Notes under the pieces: model-generated
Seen by the model: the letters and a program-made list of their open reading frames with translations, nothing else
What the model was told of the DNA's origin: nothing
Database searches by the model: none
DNA from: Halarcobacter sp.
Lineage (GTDB): Bacteria; Campylobacterota; Campylobacteria; Campylobacterales; Arcobacteraceae
Length of the DNA: 64,000 nucleotides
Assembly (NCBI GenBank): GCA_030145305.1
Contig: JAQYVX010000005.1
Coordinates: 124,001 to 188,000 of the forward strand
Direction: 5' to 3'
Translations under genes and position numbers: made by a program
Shown here: positions 44,071-55,162 of the stretch, one piece after another
Layout of the letters: every line of letters begins with the position of its first letter
Numbering within the stretch: the stretch's first letter is position 1

Positions 44071-45561
44071 ATGGGAAAAATAACAGAACAAGATATCATT
44101 GATAGTGTTGCTGACGCATGTCAGTATATTTCTTTTTATCATCCAGAAGATTTTATCAAAGGAATGGTAGAGGCATATGAAACAGAAAAAGGTGAAGCTG
44201 CTAAGAATGCTATAGGACAAATTTTGATTAATTCAAAAATGTGTGCTATGGGTCATAGACCTTTATGTCAAGATACAGGAAGTGTAAATGTTTTTATAAA
44301 AGTTGGTACAAAAGCAAACCTTGATATTACAAATGAACTAGAAGATATTATAAATGCTGGTGTTGCAAAAGGTTATACAGATCCTGATAATACTTTAAGA
44401 TACTCAGTAGTTACAGACCCAGCAGGTGAGAGAAAAAATACAAAAAATAATACTCCCGCAGTTATTCACTTTACAGTTGATAATTCAGATACTATAGATA
44501 TAACTGTTGCAGCAAAAGGTGGAGGAAGTGAAAACAAATCTAAATTTGCTGTTTTAAATCCAAGTGATAGTGTTTATGATTGGGTTATGGAAAATGTAAG
44601 ACAAATGGGTGCTGGTTGGTGTCCTCCAGGAATCTTAGGTATTGGTATTGGTGGAAATCCAGAAAAATCAATGTTACTTGCAAAAGAATCATTAATGGGT
44701 AGCGTTGATATTCATGAATTAAAACAAAGAGGTCCTAAAAATGCCTTAGAAGAATTAAGATTAAAACTATATGAAGATGTTAATAAAATAGGTATTGGAG
44801 CACAAGGACTTGGTGGATTAACAACTGTTTTAGATGTTAAAATCTTAGATTATCCATGTCATGCAGCATCTCTTCCTGTTGCTATGATTCCAAACTGTGC
44901 AGCAACTAGACATATTCACTTTGAATTAAAAGGTGATGGACCAGCTAGATTTAATAAGCCAGATTTAGATCTTTGGCCAGATATTGAATTACCTATGGAT
45001 ACTATTAAAAGAGTAAATATTGAAGATTTAACAAAAGAGAATTTATCTCAATTTAAATCAGGAGATACATTACTTTTATCAGGGAAAATTTTAACAGCAC
45101 GTGATGCGGCGCATAAGAAAATTGTAGAGTACAAAAATGCAGGAAAAGCACTTCCAAATGGTGTTGATTTAAAAGATAGATTTATTTACTACGTGGGTCC
45201 TGTAGATCCTGTTAGAGATGAAAAAGTAGGACCAGCGGGACCAACTACATCAACAAGAATGGATAAATTTACAAAAGATATGATGGAAATTGGAATTATG
45301 GGAATGATTGGTAAAGCTGAAAGAAAGCAACCAACAATTGATTTAATTAAAGAATATAAATCAATGTACCTAATTGCAACAGGTGGAGCTGCTTATTTAA
45401 TTTCTCAATCTATTAAAGATGCAAAAGTTATTGCTTTTGAAGAAATGGGAATGGAAGCTATTTATGAGTTTGAAGTAAAAGATATGCCAGTTACTGTAGC
45501 TGTTGATACTGAAGGTGTTTCAATACATACAACAGGACCAGCTCAATGGAGAACTATCTAA
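44071..45561 (+). CDS. fumA: Class I fumarate hydratase (iron-sulfur)
   Basis: 496 residues, a single-chain class I fumarase. Cluster cysteines are visible in HRPLCQDTGS, GAGWCPPGIL and PNCAATRHIHF; other family marks are AKGGGSENKS and GPVDPVRDEKVGPAGPTTSTRMD. It hydrates fumarate to malate; class I enzymes of this family can also hydrate mesaconate, which is of interest given the CoA-ester cluster in this window. It uses an oxygen-sensitive 4Fe-4S cluster. A class II fumarase follows 139 bases later. Confidence 0.94.
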   Translation: MGKITEQDIIDSVADACQYISFYHPEDFIKGMVEAYETEKGEAAKNAIGQILINSKMCAMGHRPLCQDTGSVNVFIKVGTKANLDITNELEDIINAGVAKGYTDPDNTLRYSVVTDPAGERKNTKNNTPAVIHFTVDNSDTIDITVAAKGGGSENKSKFAVLNPSDSVYDWVMENVRQMGAGWCPPGILGIGIGGNPEKSMLLAKESLMGSVDIHELKQRGPKNALEELRLKLYEDVNKIGIGAQGLGGLTTVLDVKILDYPCHAASLPVAMIPNCAATRHIHFELKGDGPARFNKPDLDLWPDIELPMDTIKRVNIEDLTKENLSQFKSGDTLLLSGKILTARDAAHKKIVEYKNAGKALPNGVDLKDRFIYYVGPVDPVRDEKVGPAGPTTSTRMDKFTKDMMEIGIMGMIGKAERKQPTIDLIKEYKSMYLIATGGAAYLISQSIKDAKVIAFEEMGMEAIYEFEVKDMPVTVAVDTEGVSIHTTGPAQWRTI

Positions 45562-45571
45562 AAGTTCTTTC

Positions 45572-45597
45572 GTAAAGTGAAGTTTACTTCACTTTAC
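45572..45597 (+). terminator. Hairpin after class I fumarase
   Basis: A perfect 11-base stem GTAAAGTGAAG/CTTCACTTTAC (45572-45582 and 45587-45597) with a TTTA loop, 10 bases after the stop. A short T-rich stretch follows at a distance, so termination may be partial. Confidence 0.6.
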
Positions 45598-45670
45598 AAC
45601 ACTTCCTTTTTAATTATATTCTTCTTTACTTTTTCTTCTTATTCTGATAACAATTATTAAAATAATATGA

Positions 45671-45676
45671 TATAAT
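45671..45676 (+). promoter_or_regulatory. Sigma-70 -10 element for fumC
   Basis: A perfect TATAAT lies 24 bases before the fumC start, so fumC has its own promoter. Confidence 0.45.
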
Positions 45677-45700
45677 TTTTTATATACTAAAGGATTATAA

Positions 45701-47101
45701 ATGAATAATTATAGAATTGAAAAAGATACAATGGGAGAAATACAAGTCCCAAATGATAAATACTGGGGTGCACAAACTCAAAGAAGTATAGAAAATTTTC
45801 CTATTGGAAATGAAACTATGCCAAAAGAAATTATTGAAGGCTTTGCATATTTAAAAAAAGCTTGTTCTGCTGTAAACAATAACTTAAAAAGATTAGATGA
45901 TACAAAATATACTGCTATTAGTAGTGCTTGCCAGGAAGTAATAGAAGGCAAACTCAAAGATAACTTTCCTCTTGTAGTTTGGCAAACAGGTTCAGGAACA
46001 CAATCTAATATGAATATAAATGAAGTAGTTGCAGCAAGAGCTACAGAAATTTTAGGAAGTAATTTTAGAAAAGAAAAATTAATTCATCCAAATGATGATG
46101 TTAATAAAGGACAAAGTTCAAATGACACATACCCAACTGCAATGAGAATAGCTTTTGTTTTAGAAATACAAAAACAATTAATCCCAGCAATTAAAAAACT
46201 AAAAAAGACATTTGAAGAAAAAAGCAATGAGTTTAAAGATATAGTAAAAATTGGAAGAACACATCTCCAAGATGCAACACCTCTTACTCTTGGACAAGAA
46301 TTAAGTGCTTATGTTGATATGTTAAATAAAGCCTTAAGCCAGATTGATGATAGCATGAAATACATCACTGAACTTGCTATTGGAGGAACAGCTGTTGGAA
46401 CAGGACTTAATTCTCATCCTGATTTTTCGCCTATGGTTTGTGAAGTTTTAAATAAACAAACAAAAACGAAATATAAATTTAAATCTCATCCAAATAAATT
46501 TCACGCTTTAACATCACATGATGGGGAAGTAGTATTAAGTGGAGTTTTAAATGCTCTTGCTTCAAATCTTATGAAAATAGCAAATGATATAAGGTGGCTC
46601 TCTTCTGGACCTAGATGTGGAATTGGTGAACTTACTATTCCTGCAAATGAACCTGGAAGTTCTATAATGCCTGGGAAAGTAAATCCTACACAAAGTGAAG
46701 CTATGACTATGGTTGCTGTGCAAGTTATGGGAAATCATACAACAGTCTCAGTAAGTGCTAGTCAAGGAAATTTTGAATTAAATGTATTTAAGCCTGTCAT
46801 TGCTTATAATATTTTACAATCAATAAAATTACTTAGTGATACAATGATTGCATTTAATGACAATTGTGCCATAGGAATACAGCCAAATAAAAAAAATATA
46901 GATAAATACTTAAATGATTCATTAATGCTTGTAACGGCACTAAATCCATATATTGGTTATGAAAATGCTGCACTTATAGCTAAAACTGCACATAAAAATG
47001 GTACAACATTAAAAGAAGAAACACTTAAACTTGGGCTTTTAAGTGAAGAAGAGTTTGAGAAATATGTAAGACCAGAAGAAATGATATATCCAAAAATATA
47101 A
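45701..47101 (+). CDS. fumC: Class II fumarate hydratase
   Basis: 466 residues, full length for FumC. Marks are TGSGTQSNMNINEV, HPNDDVNKGQSSND, the catalytic-loop signature GSSIMPGKVNPTQ near 317-329 and an N-terminal YWGAQTQRS. It needs no iron-sulfur cluster, so it works under oxygen or iron limitation where the class I enzyme next door fails. An AAGGAT ribosome site precedes the ATG. Confidence 0.96.
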   Translation: MNNYRIEKDTMGEIQVPNDKYWGAQTQRSIENFPIGNETMPKEIIEGFAYLKKACSAVNNNLKRLDDTKYTAISSACQEVIEGKLKDNFPLVVWQTGSGTQSNMNINEVVAARATEILGSNFRKEKLIHPNDDVNKGQSSNDTYPTAMRIAFVLEIQKQLIPAIKKLKKTFEEKSNEFKDIVKIGRTHLQDATPLTLGQELSAYVDMLNKALSQIDDSMKYITELAIGGTAVGTGLNSHPDFSPMVCEVLNKQTKTKYKFKSHPNKFHALTSHDGEVVLSGVLNALASNLMKIANDIRWLSSGPRCGIGELTIPANEPGSSIMPGKVNPTQSEAMTMVAVQVMGNHTTVSVSASQGNFELNVFKPVIAYNILQSIKLLSDTMIAFNDNCAIGIQPNKKNIDKYLNDSLMLVTALNPYIGYENAALIAKTAHKNGTTLKEETLKLGLLSEEEFEKYVRPEEMIYPKI

Positions 47102-47119
47102 ATTTTTTACATACTATAT

Positions 47120-47148
47120 AAAATACAAAGCTTTAAGCTTTGTATTTT
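47120..47148. terminator. Bidirectional terminator between fumC and the NifX-like gene
   Basis: A perfect stem AAAATACAAAG/CTTTGTATTTT (47120-47130 and 47138-47148) with a 7-base loop. It overlaps the stop of the minus-strand gene. Confidence 0.8.
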
Positions 47149-47542
47149 AATGATGATGATCTTTATGATCATGATCTCCATGAGAATGACTACCTTCATG
47201 TTTTTTAATAATCTCTGACATTTTAGAAGCATCTAATATTTTAAGAGTTTTATTATTATAACTTTCAATTATTTCATTTGTTGTAATTTTTTCATCACCT
47301 GCATAATAAATATCAATATTAGTATTCTTCAATTTTTTATAAGGGTTTGTTCCCATCTCTTTTATGACAATATCGTCAACACCTTTTTCTTTAAACCAAT
47401 CAATTAATGAAGAACCATTATCAAAGGGATTAGCCTCAATTTGTAAGCTTTCTCCATCATAAAAAGCAAAATATTTTGCTTTTCCAAATAAGGGTGAAAC
47501 CGTCGCATTTTCTTTTTTTGTTTTTACTGGGAATGTAATCAT
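47147..47542 (-). CDS. NifX/NifB-type iron-molybdenum-cofactor-binding domain protein with His-rich tail
   Basis: 131 residues. The first 105 or so match the dinitrogenase iron-molybdenum-cofactor biosynthesis domain (SPLFGKAKYFAFYD, IVIKEMGTNPYKKL, IYYAGDEKITTNEIIESY). The C-terminus is a histidine-rich tail ending HGDHDHKDHHH, likely to bind metal. Stand-alone proteins of this type occur in non-nitrogen-fixers and are thought to handle iron-sulfur or metal groups. No nif genes are in the window. Confidence 0.85.
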   Translation of the reverse strand: MITFPVKTKKENATVSPLFGKAKYFAFYDGESLQIEANPFDNGSSLIDWFKEKGVDDIVIKEMGTNPYKKLKNTNIDIYYAGDEKITTNEIIESYNNKTLKILDASKMSEIIKKHEGSHSHGDHDHKDHHH

Positions 47543-47700
47543 TCTCTATCCTTTTAAACTTATTATAAATATATATTTTCATATATGATTTTTTATTTAA
47601 AAGGATTATACTCCGAATAAGTTAATTTTTTATTAACTTTATTATAAGGAAAAGATATAATTCTAAAAAAGTTATTTTATATCTACTAAGTAAAATTCTA

Positions 47701-48048
47701 TTATTTTAATCTATTCTTTGCCATTTCTATATCATTTTGATATTTGTAAACCATATAATCTACCATTGTAGTACCCTCATTTTTACTAAAAAATGAATTC
47801 ATCTCTATAAGTCTATACAACATTCTAAAAAATGCAGTAAAAGGTACAAAATATGTTACTAATGTTTCATACTTTCTATAAGGATAGTATTTATCAAACT
47901 CTTGTTTTAAATCGTTTAAAACCCTACTCTCTTTTTGTAATTGCTCTTTGTTTTTTGAGTTCATTGTTCTTAAGGCTAAAAAAAGATTTAGTAAAAACAT
48001 CACTAAATTTAAAGTCAATCCTAAAACAAATATTTCTTCGTAAGTCAT
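47701..48048 (-). CDS. Small membrane-anchored protein of unknown function
   Basis: 115 residues. One N-terminal membrane helix (about 5-27) is followed by a basic coiled stretch (NSKNKEQLQKESRVLNDLKQ) and an amphipathic, aromatic-rich region (about 60-90) that could lie on the membrane. No family recognised. It is monocistronic. Confidence 0.6.
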   Translation of the reverse strand: MTYEEIFVLGLTLNLVMFLLNLFLALRTMNSKNKEQLQKESRVLNDLKQEFDKYYPYRKYETLVTYFVPFTAFFRMLYRLIEMNSFFSKNEGTTMVDYMVYKYQNDIEMAKNRLK

Positions 48049-48117
48049 CGCTTCTCCATATAAAAATTAATTATAACTAATTGTTCTTCTATTTATCAAA
48101 AGTACAAATTATTTTTG

Positions 48118-48123
48118 TATAAT
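48118..48123 (+). promoter_or_regulatory. Sigma-70 -10 element for the methyltransferase gene
   Basis: TATAAT lies 25 bases before the ATG at 48149. Confidence 0.4.
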
Positions 48124-48148
48124 AAATTAAAAAAGATGAAAGATATAA

Positions 48149-48853
48149 ATGAAATTAATAGAAAAAAATATCACTAAAACAATTGAAGAAATGTATTTAT
48201 TAGAAACACTAAATTTAAATAATAAAACTATTTTAGAGTTAGGCTGTGGAGCAGCAGCAATAACTAAAAAAGTTGCACAAAATGGCTTTAATAGAAAAAT
48301 TATAGCTTGTGAAGTTGATGAAGTACAACATAAAAAGAATTTAGAATTAAATATAAAAAATATTGAGTTCAAACTTTCAGGTGCTGAAGATATAAAATTA
48401 AAAGATAATAGTGTTGATTTTATAATGATGTTTAAATCTTTTCATCATATACCTATAAATAAAATGCAAAAAGCATTAAATGAAATACAAAGAGTTCTAA
48501 AACCAAATGCCCTAGCATATATTAGTGAACCTCTTTTTTCTGGAGATTTAAGTGATTTAATTTCAATGTTTCATAATGAAGAATATGTAAGAGAAGAGAC
48601 ATTTAAAGCTATTGAAAAATCTGTAAAAAATGAACAATTTAAGCTTTTTCAAGAAATATTTTTTCAAACACCTACAAGTTATGAAAACTTTGAAGATTTT
48701 AAATCAAAACTTATTGACGTAAGCTACAATAAGCATAATTTTTCAAAAGAGTTTGAAAATAAAATAAAAGATAAATTTAATGAACTTTCAAATAATCAAA
48801 AGATCACTTTTCAAAAACCCTTTAGAGTTGATATTTTACAAAATATTAAATAA
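48149..48853 (+). CDS. SAM-dependent methyltransferase (class I)
   Basis: 234 residues. Motif I LELGCGAAAITKKVA near 32-46 binds S-adenosylmethionine, with an acidic residue at the end of the next strand (ACEVDE), motif II-like NSVDFIMMFKSFHHI and motif III-like LKPNALAYISEP. The layout fits UbiE/type-11 methyltransferases acting on small molecules. The substrate is unknown. It is convergent with the GGDEF gene. Confidence 0.83.
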   Translation: MKLIEKNITKTIEEMYLLETLNLNNKTILELGCGAAAITKKVAQNGFNRKIIACEVDEVQHKKNLELNIKNIEFKLSGAEDIKLKDNSVDFIMMFKSFHHIPINKMQKALNEIQRVLKPNALAYISEPLFSGDLSDLISMFHNEEYVREETFKAIEKSVKNEQFKLFQEIFFQTPTSYENFEDFKSKLIDVSYNKHNFSKEFENKIKDKFNELSNNQKITFQKPFRVDILQNIK

Positions 48854-48869
48854 GTAAATAAGTTTTCTT

Positions 48870-50783
48870 TTATATGGAAATACAATTTTTACCATTTTTC
48901 TTTGATTTATAAAGTAAATCATCAACTCTTTTAAATAAAGTATCGATATTATCATTTTTTTGTACTTGCACTAAACCAATACTAACAGTGATAATACTAT
49001 TTTCAATTACTTTCATATTTCTAATTTCATCTTTAATTTTTTCAGCAAGGGTAAATGTATTTTTAACATCTAATTCAGGAATTAAAATTATAAACTCTTC
49101 TCCACCAATTCTAAAAAATATATCACTAGTTCTAATATTTTTTTTAATTGTTTTTGTCATTTCTATTAAAACTTTATCTCCTATATCATGGCCATAAGTA
49201 TCATTAATATTTTTAAAATCATCGATATCAAGCATTAACAAAGAAAATACATTTTTATACCTTCTAAAAAGGTCTAAATGCTCTTTAACTTTCTCACTAT
49301 AGGCTTTTCTATTATAGATTGAAGTTAATTCATCAATATATGTTTGTTCTCTTAATTTTTCATTTATTTTATATAATGCAGTAATATCTCTACTAGTTCC
49401 AACTATTCCTTTTCCCTCTTTTTTTGAATAAGTAAAGGGTATTTTTTTTATTTGAAGAAGTACTTCTTCTCCTTGATAAGGTATCCATTCTTCATAAATT
49501 TGAGAACTTCCTTCTTTCAAAGTTCTTATATCATTTTCTTTAAATTTTTTTGCATTACTTTTATTAAATAAATCAACGTCTGTACAACCTATAATCTCTG
49601 ATTTACTTTTACCTACAAATTTAGCAAAAGCATCATTACAACCAATATATTTAAAATTACTGTTTTTATAAAATATATAATCATTTGTAGAATTAATAAC
49701 CGTATTTAATAAATCTCTTGATTTTCTAATCTCTTTTAATAAGATAAATATTAAAATAAATACTAAAACAGAAAAAAAGAAAACAACAATTAAGGCATTT
49801 TTTTCATTTGACGTTAATTCAAAAATAATTGTTCCATGGGGATTTAATTCATAAACAAAAGAATCAACATCCAAATCTTTATCTACTAAACCTAAAACTT
49901 TGAAAATACTTGCCATTTCAATTAATTTTTCTTTTTCAATACATCCTATTTGCTTATCATAATTATCATATGCTAATTTTTTAAGTATTTCACCCTCTTT
50001 TATTAGATGAATCATTGAATTGTTTAAAGTATTATATTTTTCAAATATGAGTTCCGCTGTTTCTGTCATATTTTCAAAAGCATAAGTCCAACCTTTTAAA
50101 GAAGCCTCTACAAAATTCATAGTCAAAGTTGGATTTTCTTTGATGAAGATTGAAGATGTAAATAGAATATCACTATAAAAATTAAAGCCATAATCCTTTG
50201 GATGAATTATATTGTATTCAACATTTCTATTTTTCATAAGTATAGGCTCATTTGATAAATATGATGCCATAGCATCAACTTTTTTATTAATCAAATTTTC
50301 TATATTAAAAGAATGTTCTAATAAGGTAAAATCTTTATTATAAAGTCCCTTTGAATACAACATAGCTAATATTGAAGCATTATTTTTAACATCAGGAGTA
50401 ATCATTATTTTTTTATTTTTTAGATCTTCTGGCTTATTTATATTTGAGTCTTTTCTTGTTAGTAACATCAAAGGAGATTGTTGAAAAATTGCTGCTAAGG
50501 CAACAACATCACGCCCTTTTATTTTATCAATAATCAAAGATGAACGAGCAATTGAAAAATCATACATTTCATTTTTTTCAATTTCTGAGAATTTTATATT
50601 TTTATCTAATTCTCTAATCTCAACATCTAAGCCTACTTCTTTATAAAAGCCTTTTTCTTTTGCCATATAATATCCTGCAAATTGAAATTGATTTAGCCAA
50701 TTCAATTGAAGAACAACCTTTTTTAAAGGTTTGGCAAATAAAAACATAGAAAATAAAAGCAACAAAATACAAATCTTTTTCAT
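48870..50783 (-). CDS. Diguanylate cyclase with periplasmic NMT1/THI5-like binding domain and PAS domain
   Basis: An ATG at 50798 is possible, but the second ATG (50783) has an AAGAG site at good spacing and directly starts the signal peptide; this choice gives 637 residues. Order: signal peptide, a periplasmic binding-protein domain of the SsuA/THI5 type (about 20-330, with LQLNWLNQFQFAGYYMAKEKG-like start), one membrane helix (about 332-353), a PAS domain (about 358-470) and a GGDEF domain whose catalytic motif is GGEEF. Expected to make cyclic di-GMP in response to a small ligand, perhaps a pyrimidine or sulfonate-like compound. No EAL domain is present. Confidence 0.88.
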   Translation of the reverse strand: MKKICILLLLFSMFLFAKPLKKVVLQLNWLNQFQFAGYYMAKEKGFYKEVGLDVEIRELDKNIKFSEIEKNEMYDFSIARSSLIIDKIKGRDVVALAAIFQQSPLMLLTRKDSNINKPEDLKNKKIMITPDVKNNASILAMLYSKGLYNKDFTLLEHSFNIENLINKKVDAMASYLSNEPILMKNRNVEYNIIHPKDYGFNFYSDILFTSSIFIKENPTLTMNFVEASLKGWTYAFENMTETAELIFEKYNTLNNSMIHLIKEGEILKKLAYDNYDKQIGCIEKEKLIEMASIFKVLGLVDKDLDVDSFVYELNPHGTIIFELTSNEKNALIVVFFFSVLVFILIFILLKEIRKSRDLLNTVINSTNDYIFYKNSNFKYIGCNDAFAKFVGKSKSEIIGCTDVDLFNKSNAKKFKENDIRTLKEGSSQIYEEWIPYQGEEVLLQIKKIPFTYSKKEGKGIVGTSRDITALYKINEKLREQTYIDELTSIYNRKAYSEKVKEHLDLFRRYKNVFSLLMLDIDDFKNINDTYGHDIGDKVLIEMTKTIKKNIRTSDIFFRIGGEEFIILIPELDVKNTFTLAEKIKDEIRNMKVIENSIITVSIGLVQVQKNDNIDTLFKRVDDLLYKSKKNGKNCISI

Positions 50784-50887
50784 GATAACTCTTTTCATCT
50801 ATATTAATAAATTATACTCTAAATTAAAAATAATGTATAGTTACTTTTGATACAATACAAAACAAAAATTAATAATAAAGTATTTAG

Positions 50888-52834
<1,947 letters not shown>

Positions 52835-52942
52835 AAAGATATTCTTCTTTCTTCTATCAATCATTATGTTACTTTTTTTATATCTTTTGAATAAATCATA
52901 AGAAAAATTAATAAATATACTTAAGTTTTTTGTTAAATACTT

Positions 52943-52948
52943 TATAAT
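52943..52948 (+). promoter_or_regulatory. Sigma-70 -10 element for the thioesterase gene
   Basis: TATAAT lies 28 bases before the ATG at 52977. Confidence 0.4.
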
Positions 52949-52976
52949 AAATCTAGTTAAACTAAAAGGCTGTGAA

Positions 52977-53453
52977 ATGACTGATAATAACTATAAAAGA
53001 GAAAAATCTTTAACTATTACAATGTTAATGACTCCTGATAAAGCAAATTTTACAGGGAAGAATGTACATGGTGGAGAGATTCTAAAAATGTTAGACCATG
53101 TAGCCTATGCTTGTGCCGCTAGATATTCAGGTACTTATGCTGTAACATTATCTGTAGACATGGTACTTTTTAAAAATCCTATTAAAATAGGCTCTTTAGT
53201 TACTTTTCATGCTTCAGTTAATTATACAGGAAGAACATCTATGGAAATAGGTATAAAAGTAATTTCTGAAGATATAAAAGATCATACTTTAAAAAATACA
53301 AATGTTTGCTATTTTACTATGATTGCAGTGGATGAAGAAGGAGATCCAACTCCTGTTCCTAAGCTTGAACCTGAAACAGAAGATGAAAAAAGAAGATACA
53401 ATGATGCCATTGCTAGAAGAGAAGCTAGAATGTCAACAAGGCATGCTCACTAA
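52977..53453 (+). CDS. Hotdog acyl-CoA thioesterase
   Basis: 158 residues of the YciA/BFIT-type hotdog fold. The active-site helix begins NVHGGEILKMLDHVAYACAA, with the catalytic D in MLDHVA and the GG-E residues conserved, and the second strand LSVDMVLFKNPIKIG is typical. It hydrolyses acyl-CoA to free acid and CoA in the cytoplasm; chain length is not predictable. The basic C-terminus RREARMSTRHAH is a tail of no known role. Confidence 0.88.
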   Translation: MTDNNYKREKSLTITMLMTPDKANFTGKNVHGGEILKMLDHVAYACAARYSGTYAVTLSVDMVLFKNPIKIGSLVTFHASVNYTGRTSMEIGIKVISEDIKDHTLKNTNVCYFTMIAVDEEGDPTPVPKLEPETEDEKRRYNDAIARREARMSTRHAH

Positions 53454-53461
53454 TAATATTA

Positions 53462-53487
53462 GAATCTAAAGCCTAGGCTTTAGATTC
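53462..53487. terminator. Terminator hairpin between thioesterase and YbiT-like gene
   Basis: A perfect 12-base stem GAATCTAAAGCC/GGCTTTAGATTC with a 2-base loop, overlapping the last codons of the convergent gene. A long T run is missing. Confidence 0.6.
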
Positions 53488-55059
53488 AATAAACTCTTCA
53501 TAAGAACCTTTAAAGTCAATAATTGACCCATCTTCTTGAATTTCAATAATTCTATTTGCATAGGCATCTAATAACTCTCTATCGTGTGATACACAAATAA
53601 CAGAACCAGGGAATTCTAATAATCCTTCACCAAGAGCAATAATAGCTTCAAGGTCAAGATGGTTAGTAGGCTCATCTAAAACCATAAAGTTTGGTTGTTC
53701 AAGCATGATTTTAGAAAGCATCATTCTATGTTTTTCTCCCCCTGAACAAGATTGAACTTGTTTTTCCTGCTCAGTTCCATTAAATAACATTCTTCCTAAA
53801 CAGTTTCTAATTTCTGCTATATCAGCATCTCTATCAAAGTTTCTCAACCAATCATAAAGAGTATTATCACCAGTAATTAAATCAGTGGCATTTTGTGGGA
53901 AATATGAATTTTGAATAGTAGCACCCCAGTGAATATCACCAGAATCTGCTTTAATATTTTCTACTAAAATCTCACATAAAGTTGTTTTACCAATACCATT
54001 TGGCCCTATTAAAGCAATTTTATCATCTTTTTCAACAGTAAAAGAGATATTGTTTAGTACTTGTTTTCCATCATATGATTTTGAAATATCTTTTACAAAT
54101 AATAACTCTTTACCAACTTCTCTTTTTTGTCTAAAAATAATTGAAGGATCACGTCTTGAAGATACTTGAATTGAACCAACATCAAGTTTATCAAGTTGTT
54201 TTTGTCTAGAAGTCGCTTGTCTTGCTTTTGAAGCATTAGCAGAGAATCTAGCAATAAACTTTTCTAATTCTTCTTTTTCTTTTAACTTTTTACTTGTGTC
54301 TTTTTCATTTTGCTTAGCAATTACTGTAGAAGCTATGTACCAATCATCATAATTACCTGAAAACTCTCTAATTTGTTTAAAGTCAACATCTAAGATATTT
54401 GTACAAACTGCATTTAAGAAGTGTCTATCATGTGAAATAACAACCATAGTACCGTCATGATGTTGTAGTTGATTTTCTAACCATCCAATAGTAACAATAT
54501 CAAGGTTATTCGTTGGCTCATCTAAAAATAGAACATCAGGTTTTGGATATAAAACTTGAGCTAATAAAACTTTAAATTTATCTCCACCTGTTAATGATGA
54601 CATTAAATCAGTTTGTTGAGAAGCTGGAAATCCCAAATCTTCTAATATTTTTGTAATTTTTATATCATATTCATATGTTGGATCTTCTTCACAACATACA
54701 ATTTCTAATTCTCCTAATTTTTCACCAATCTCATCAGTATATTCTTCTAAATATAATCTTTCTTTTTCTTTTATTGCATCATAAAGTTTTTTATTACCTA
54801 ATAAAACTGTATCAAAAATCGAATACTCTTCATATGCAAATTGATTTTGCTCTAATGTTCCAACTTTTTTACCATTTTGAACTTGAACTTCACCGTCTGT
54901 TGCGTCTTCTTTACCTGCTAGTATTCTTAAAAATGTAGTCTTACCTGCACCATTTGCACCAATAAGTCCATATCTTTTTCCGGTATCTAGCTTTATATTA
55001 ATCTCTTGAAAAAGCACTCTTGCACCGTATGCTTTTTTAAGGTTTACTGTTTGAACCAT
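53473..55059 (-). CDS. ybiT: ABC-F ATPase, YbiT-like
   Basis: 528 residues, two ABC domains on one chain and no membrane segment. Walker A motifs GANGAGKTT (near 36) and GPNGIGKTT; Walker B VLFLDEPTNNLD and FMVLDEPTNHLD. The second signature is SGGEKHRMML; the first is SLTGGDKFKVLL rather than the usual LSGG. The linker FSANASKARQATSRQKQLDKLD matches ABC-F. Overall length and sequence agree with E. coli YbiT. Likely to act on the ribosome or translation stress; the role is not established here. Confidence 0.92.
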   Translation of the reverse strand: MVQTVNLKKAYGARVLFQEINIKLDTGKRYGLIGANGAGKTTFLRILAGKEDATDGEVQVQNGKKVGTLEQNQFAYEEYSIFDTVLLGNKKLYDAIKEKERLYLEEYTDEIGEKLGELEIVCCEEDPTYEYDIKITKILEDLGFPASQQTDLMSSLTGGDKFKVLLAQVLYPKPDVLFLDEPTNNLDIVTIGWLENQLQHHDGTMVVISHDRHFLNAVCTNILDVDFKQIREFSGNYDDWYIASTVIAKQNEKDTSKKLKEKEELEKFIARFSANASKARQATSRQKQLDKLDVGSIQVSSRRDPSIIFRQKREVGKELLFVKDISKSYDGKQVLNNISFTVEKDDKIALIGPNGIGKTTLCEILVENIKADSGDIHWGATIQNSYFPQNATDLITGDNTLYDWLRNFDRDADIAEIRNCLGRMLFNGTEQEKQVQSCSGGEKHRMMLSKIMLEQPNFMVLDEPTNHLDLEAIIALGEGLLEFPGSVICVSHDRELLDAYANRIIEIQEDGSIIDFKGSYEEFIESKA

Positions 55060-55162
55060 ATTATTAAATTCTCCATTCTGTGTTATTTGGGCATTATATC
55101 CAAAAGTATCTATGATGAAAGTTAGAGAAAATATAGTTTTTTATTTAGTTTTCTTATTAAAA

